64,000 bases of DNA from Amycolatopsis sp. FBCC-B4732 (GTDB lineage Bacteria > Actinomycetota > Actinomycetes > Mycobacteriales > Pseudonocardiaceae), in the NCBI RefSeq assembly GCF_023008405.1, contig NZ_CP095376.1, positions 10,086,501 to 10,150,500 on the forward strand, written 5' to 3'. Below, in pieces: positions 60,082 to 64,000 of this stretch. The notes beneath the pieces are model-generated. The model saw only the letters and a program-made list of their open reading frames with translations. It ran no database searches and was not told where the DNA came from. How positions within the stretch are numbered: position 1 is the stretch's first letter; each line of letters opens with the position of its first letter. The translations under genes and the position numbers were made by a program.

Positions 60082-61215
60082 ATGCCGGGCATGGACGCCG
60101 TCGACGCGCTGTTCCCGCGAGCGGGGGAGATCGCGGCCGCGATGATCGCGAAGTGCGCCGCCGAGATCCCCGCGTACCGGCTGCTGCCGGCGAGCGTGCT
60201 GGAAGGCGACCTGGTCGCCAACGCGCGGGCGGTGTTCGAGCTGTTCCTGACGACGGTCGCCGAGGATCGCCGGCCGACCGCGCCGGAGCTGGCGCTGCCG
60301 ATCGCGTGGGGTGCCGAGCGGGCCCGCGACGGCCTGCCGCTGGACGCCGTGCTGAAGATCTACCCGCTGGCCGCGAGCGTCGCCTGGGACCTGGCGGCCG
60401 GCGACCGCGCGCTGCTCGGCGCGCGGATGCTGGACTTCCTCGGCGAGGTGATGCCCCGGGTGGCGGAGGCGTACCTGAAGGAGCGCGACGACCTCGACTG
60501 GGAGCGGCGCGAGGACCGCCAGAACCTGGCGGCGAGCCTGCTCGCCGGCCGTCCGGTGCGCCGGATCGACCTGGCCGAGAGCTACGACGTCGTCGTCTTC
60601 CACCTGCCTTCACTGCCCGCTTCGGCGGGTTCCCGCGCGGCGACGGACCTCTTCCGCGCGGTTCGGTCCGATTTGGACACCCAGCCCGGCGTGCTGGTGA
60701 CGTTCAAAGGGGACGGTGGCGTGCTCCTGGTCCCCGCCGGGGTCGCGGCCGACGCCGTCGCGGCACGGGTCGACCGCGTCTGCGGGCGCCCGTGCACCGC
60801 CGCGGCCGCCCACGCGCGGACGCTCGCGGACATCCCGGCCGCGCACGCCGAAGCCGGCGAAGTCCTCGGGCTGGCGGAGAGCCTGCGCCGGGCGCCCCGG
60901 CTGTACCGCTTGGCGGACCTGGCGATCGAGTACCAGCTGGCCCGGCCGAGCCCGGCGCGGGAAGCGCTCGCCGCCGTCCTGCTGCCGCTCGAAGATCACC
61001 CGCACCTGATCGACGCCCTGCGTGCGTTCGTGATTTCGGGTTACAACCGCGGTGAGGCGGCGACCGCGTTGAACATCCACCGCAACACGCTCACCTACCG
61101 CCTCGGACGCATCCAGCTGATCACCGGCTACGACGCGACGCGGCCCGCGGACGCCCGCCACCTGACCGCCGCGATGACCGCGTACGACATTTCCCGTCAA
61201 GAGTTGTCGGGATAA
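60082..61215 (+). CDS. PucR-type helix-turn-helix regulator 5
   Basis: This 377-residue protein has a helical N-terminal RsbRD-like domain (IAAAMIAKCAAEIPAYRLLP), a central CdaR-like region, and a C-terminal PucR helix-turn-helix (LRAFVISGYNRGEAATALNIHRNTLTYRLGRIQLITG). The HTH differs from that of the four paralogues at 7820-14537, being closer to the CdaR/PucR consensus HRNTLTYRL. Starts at GTG 60076 or ATG 60091 are possible. Divergent from the secreted lipase, a plausible target. Confidence 0.86.
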   Translation: MPGMDAVDALFPRAGEIAAAMIAKCAAEIPAYRLLPASVLEGDLVANARAVFELFLTTVAEDRRPTAPELALPIAWGAERARDGLPLDAVLKIYPLAASVAWDLAAGDRALLGARMLDFLGEVMPRVAEAYLKERDDLDWERREDRQNLAASLLAGRPVRRIDLAESYDVVVFHLPSLPASAGSRAATDLFRAVRSDLDTQPGVLVTFKGDGGVLLVPAGVAADAVAARVDRVCGRPCTAAAAHARTLADIPAAHAEAGEVLGLAESLRRAPRLYRLADLAIEYQLARPSPAREALAAVLLPLEDHPHLIDALRAFVISGYNRGEAATALNIHRNTLTYRLGRIQLITGYDATRPADARHLTAAMTAYDISRQELSG

Positions 61216-61235
61216 CGCTTGCGTCGCGGTTCGCC

Positions 61236-61252
61236 GGATCCGTTGCGGATCC
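61236..61252. terminator. Short hairpin after PucR gene 5
   Basis: GGATCCG-TTG-CGGATCC is a perfect 7-bp stem with a 3-base loop, 20 bp after the stop. No T-run follows. Confidence 0.4.
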
Positions 61253-61294
61253 CGCCGGCCGCCCGATTCCAGGGAGCGGACACGGAAGAAGGTG

Positions 61295-61783
61295 ATGGCC
61301 GTGAACGCGACCAGAATCGCCGTGGCCGCCCTGGTGCTGCTGGGTGCGACCGCGTGCGGGATCCCGGTGACCGGCGTGCCCGTGCCGGTCACGGTGGTGC
61401 CCCAGGCACCGGTCACCAGCACCGCGACGGTCGCGGTGCCCGCACCGGTGTACGTCCAGCCGCCGGTTTCGTTGCCACCACGGGAAAACCCGGGGGCGGC
61501 GGCCACAGTGATCGCGTACTACGACGCGATCAACCGGCGTGACTTCGCCACGGCGTGGTCTCTCGGCGGCAGCCGCATCGCGGGCGGCGGCGGGTACACC
61601 AAGTACGCGGGCGGTTTCGCGACGACGGCGTGGGACACGCTGACCGTCACCGACATCCGCGGCAGCACCGTCTACGTCGTCCTGTCGGCGGCCCAGACCG
61701 ACGGCACGACCCGCACTTTCTCCGGCACATACACCGTTTCCGGCGGCGTCATCGTCGGGAGTCACATGACCAGGACGGGATGA
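61295..61783 (+). CDS. Lipoprotein with Pro/Val linker and SnoaL/NTF2-like domain
   Basis: This 162-residue protein has a lipoprotein-type signal (MAVNATRIAVAALVLLGATACG), a Pro/Val/Thr linker (about 23-60) and a C-terminal NTF2-like fold. That fold starts at AATVIAYYDAINRRDFATAWSL, a form common in secreted actinobacterial proteins. Function unknown. ATG 61295 with AGAAGG is preferred over GTG 61292. It overlaps the next lipoprotein gene in an ATGA. Confidence 0.78.
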   Translation: MAVNATRIAVAALVLLGATACGIPVTGVPVPVTVVPQAPVTSTATVAVPAPVYVQPPVSLPPRENPGAAATVIAYYDAINRRDFATAWSLGGSRIAGGGGYTKYAGGFATTAWDTLTVTDIRGSTVYVVLSAAQTDGTTRTFSGTYTVSGGVIVGSHMTRTG

Positions 61784-62223
61784 GAACCGCCATGCGTACA
61801 CTTCGGACAGTCGCGGCGCTTTCCGCCGTGCTCGCGTTGGCGTCGTGCGGGTTGCCGCGCACGATCGCCGGAAGCGCCTCCCAGGCACCGGTTTCGACGG
61901 CGACGGTCACCGCGCCGAGCACGCCGACGGTGACCGCGCCGGTGCCGCAGACCGTCTACGTGCCCCCGCCGCAGACGGTGACCGCGGCCCCGGTGGGCGT
62001 CGCCGCGACGAGCCAGTGGTACGCCCAGCCGGGCTGGATCAACGCCCAGTCGTGGATCGCGATCACGCCGTCGGCCGGGCAGACCCCGTGCCAGTGGCTG
62101 CGCGCGAGGGGGTACAGCTACGCACAGGCCTACGCGGCGTGGGCGCAGAACGGCTACCCGGCGAGCTGGTCGGCGACGAACGACGGCTACCCGTGCCAGA
62201 AGTCCTACGGCATGCAGCACTGA
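61780..62223 (+). CDS. Lipoprotein with C-terminal Cys-paired domain
   Basis: This 147-residue protein has lipobox LASC (VLALASCGLP), a low-complexity Thr/Val/Pro linker like that of the upstream protein, and a C-terminal domain with TPCQWLRARGYSYAQAYAAWAQNGYPASW and NDGYPCQKSY. This pattern (Cys, GYSY, W, G.P, DG.PC) is common in secreted mycobacterial and actinomycete proteins of unknown function. Coupled to the preceding lipoprotein gene. Confidence 0.78.
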   Translation: MRTAMRTLRTVAALSAVLALASCGLPRTIAGSASQAPVSTATVTAPSTPTVTAPVPQTVYVPPPQTVTAAPVGVAATSQWYAQPGWINAQSWIAITPSAGQTPCQWLRARGYSYAQAYAAWAQNGYPASWSATNDGYPCQKSYGMQH

Positions 62224-62244
62224 GCGACCCAGGCACAGACCACT

Positions 62245-63811
62245 TCACCCAGGACTTTCAGCGGCAGGGGACCGCTGCCCAGCACGACGCCGTGGAAGTC
62301 CTTGAGGGAACGCGGCACCGAGGGCCCGTGACGCGAACCGGCGCAGGCGTTCGATCTCCAGCCGCCCGGTCGTGTAGGCCAGTGCCTGGCCCGGGCACTC
62401 GATGTACCGGTCTCTTTCGGACTGCACCTCGGCTTCGCTCAGCACGGTGTGCGCGCGGAGGAACTCGACGCACTGCTCGCGGGTCCAGCGCCGGGAGTGC
62501 AGGCCCGTGTCGGCCACCAGCCGGGCGGCGCGGACCGAGTCTTCGGCCACCATGCCGAGCCGCATGAGGTCACCGGAGAACAAGCCCATCTCGTCGGCGA
62601 GGCGTTCGCTGTAGAGCGCCCAGCCTTCGTGGAAGGCGGTGATCAGCGCGACCCGGCGCAGCCGCGGCAGCCCGGTGAGCTCCTGCGCCAGCGATTCCGC
62701 GAAGTGGTGGCCCGGCACGGCTTCGTGGAACGCCACGGTCTCGGCGATGAACCGGTCCCGTTCGCGCACCTCGTGGGTGTTGGTGTAGTAGACGCCCGGA
62801 CGGGAACCGTCGTCGGCGGGCGGCAGGTAGTACGCCGCGGCCGCGACCGGCGCGTCCGCGGCCGGCACCGGCCGGACCACGCAGCCGGCCGACGGCACCC
62901 GCGGGAACCACGCCGGTGCGGCGGCGGCCGCCCGCGCGACAGCGGCGCGGGCGGCTTCGAGCATTTCGTCGGCGTCGCGCCAGCGGAGGGTTTCGTCGGT
63001 CCGCAGCCGGCGGCGCACCGCGGCCGGGTCGGTCAGCCCGAACACGCGGCGGCCGAGTTCGGCGTACTCGGTCTCGAGCCCGGCGAGGAGGTCCAGGCCG
63101 AGCCGGTGCAGTTCTCCGGGCGAGTGGTCGGTGGTCGTGTGCGTGCGCGCCAGGGCGGCGTAGTGCGCGTCGCCGTCGTCCAGCCCGCAGATCCCGGGGC
63201 GGCCGTGCCCGGCCAGTTCGGTCGCGACGAACTCGCGGTACCGGGCGAGCGCGGGCCGGACCGCCCCGGCCACCAGCCGGTCTCGGCGATCAGCCCGGTC
63301 AGCGGGTGCGGGAACGGTTTCTCTTGCTCGAGGAAACGGTCGAGGAAGCCGACCGCGCGGTGCGCCATGCGGTCCACGGGCGACCGCCCGGCGCCCAGCC
63401 CGGTGCGCTGGCGTTCGGCGAGGGCTTCGTAGCACGCCGGGAACGCGGCCAGCCGGGCGAGGAAGTCGTCTTCGGCTTGTTCGAGCTGCGGCAGGAAGGA
63501 AAGCGGCGTCATGCCGGTCGCGAACATCGGGTCGGCGAGGGTGAACTCCACGACGTTCGCGCCGAGCTGCGCGAGCAAGCCCTCCGCCTGCTGGACGACG
63601 ACGCCGAGCGTCACGCGGTCCGGATCGGCCGACGCCCGAGCTCGGGCGAGGATCCGGCGGCCTTGGCGCGTAGCCGTTCGTGGCCGGCCTCGCTCGGATC
63701 GGGCAGTTCGGTGTCGTGCCCGGGAACGCCGGTGAAGGTCGCTTCGAACGGCGTCCAGGTGCCCAGCGCGTCCAGGAGTTCGTCGGCGAGCGCGGCGGCT
63801 TCGGTCGGCAT
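62245..63811 (-). pseudogene. DUF885 family protein, interrupted by two frameshifts
   Basis: Three consecutive reading frames together give one DUF885 protein of about 520 residues. Frame 1 runs from ATG 63811 (MPTEAAALADELLDALGTW) to KAAG near 63650. Frame 2 continues ILARARASADPDRVTLGVVVQQ to LIAETG near 63285. Frame 3 continues LVAGAVRPALARYREF to the stop at 62245, with the family's metal-site motifs FHEAVPGHH and AFHEGWALYSERL. One missing base at each junction would explain both breaks. The rest is well conserved, so this is either a recent pseudogene or two sequence errors. Confidence 0.75.
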
Positions 63812-63867
63812 CACCCCAACCTGTCGGCGTCGCTCAGCACCCGTCCAGCGGGTTTCGCCGGGAAAAA

Positions 63868-63902
63868 GACCGGGCCGGGAGCTTCGCGCTCCCGGCCCGG
63901 TC
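63868..63902 (-). terminator. Strong intrinsic terminator for a leftward gene
   Basis: A perfect 15-bp stem (GACCGGGCCGGGAGC and its complement) with loop TTCGC is followed, on the - strand, by TTTTT. It lies 6 bp beyond a - strand stop at 63909. Confidence 0.85.
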
Positions 63903-63908
63903 CGGTAC

Positions 63909-64000
63909 CTAGGTCAAACTCGAACAAGGTCTCGCATCAGGATCTTTCGCCCCGTTCGGCACCCACCGCACGTTCGCGAACGACGCCTGGAACGCGGCGT
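63909..64000 (-). CDS. C-terminal end of a leftward gene, partial
   Basis: The - strand frame entering at the right edge encodes about 29 residues (AAFQASFANVRWVPNG...RPCSSLT) and a TAG stop at 63909-63911. It ends immediately before a strong - strand terminator, which supports it. The fragment is too short to assign a family. Confidence 0.5.
   Translation of the reverse strand, partial: AAFQASFANVRWVPNGAKDPDARPCSSLT

Overview
The window looks like chromosomal DNA of a high-GC actinomycete, most likely Amycolatopsis or a close Pseudonocardiaceae relative. The evidence is strong G/C third-codon bias, many GTG starts, a run of ATGA/GTGA-coupled genes, an mce lipid-import operon, several PucR-type regulators with RsbRD-like N-termini, and secreted proteins with Pro/Thr linkers. 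The genus is an inference from style, not from a marker gene. I saw no rRNA, tRNA, CRISPR, prophage or insertion sequence.

Layout. 1-4854: the 3' end of an mce operon (mceE tail, mceF, two Mce-associated membrane proteins), coupled to two shrunken enzyme-like genes, a fatty-acyl-AMP-ligase-like protein and a polyketide ketoreductase-like protein, both lacking catalytic residues. 4843-7682: MerR/methyltransferase and TetR/aldo-keto reductase pairs, each with a readable operator. 7820-14537: four PucR-family paralogues around one alpha/beta hydrolase. 14472-15105: a tandem array built from the 3' end of the last PucR gene plus a 57-bp nested palindrome. 15137-21342: GNAT, GtrA-like, secreted lipase, lipoprotein, and two DUF6801-like secreted paralogues. 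21459-23137: a decayed DGPF/ECF42-type sigma pair and a small membrane protein. 23335-27337: a five-gene phospho-signalling operon (PP2C response regulator, CHASE3 kinase, Rcp1-like regulator, STAS, RsbW-like).

27380-31433: EfeO, EfeB and a secreted phosphoesterase, without EfeU. 31599-36449: ArsR-SRPBCC fusion, a cell-surface protein, and a Ser/Thr kinase whose membrane module resembles that of the coupled upstream protein. 36603-41050: P-loop kinase-like protein, GH18 chitinase with two DasR-like sites, and an IclR/PobA pair. 41124-45993: an MFS/PEP-mutase-like/SigG-type sigma operon, then an MFS pump with a divergent TetR. 46206-51991: a LacI-controlled carbohydrate locus with an FAD oxidoreductase and a binding-protein-dependent ABC importer. 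52014-57724: a two-component system divergent from a GH92 alpha-mannosidase. 57721-64000: HSL-type hydrolase with divergent MarR, secreted lipase, a fifth PucR regulator, two lipoproteins, a DUF885 gene with two frameshifts, and the tail of a leftward gene with its terminator.

Taken together this is a saprotroph's accessory/regulatory region: extracellular polymer use (chitin, mannans, lipids), aromatic catabolism, iron uptake and many local one-component switches. The most unusual features are the mce-linked pseudoenzyme pair and three families of palindromic repeats. One repeat copy lies inside a coding sequence, and another family has been amplified in tandem with a gene's 3' end.
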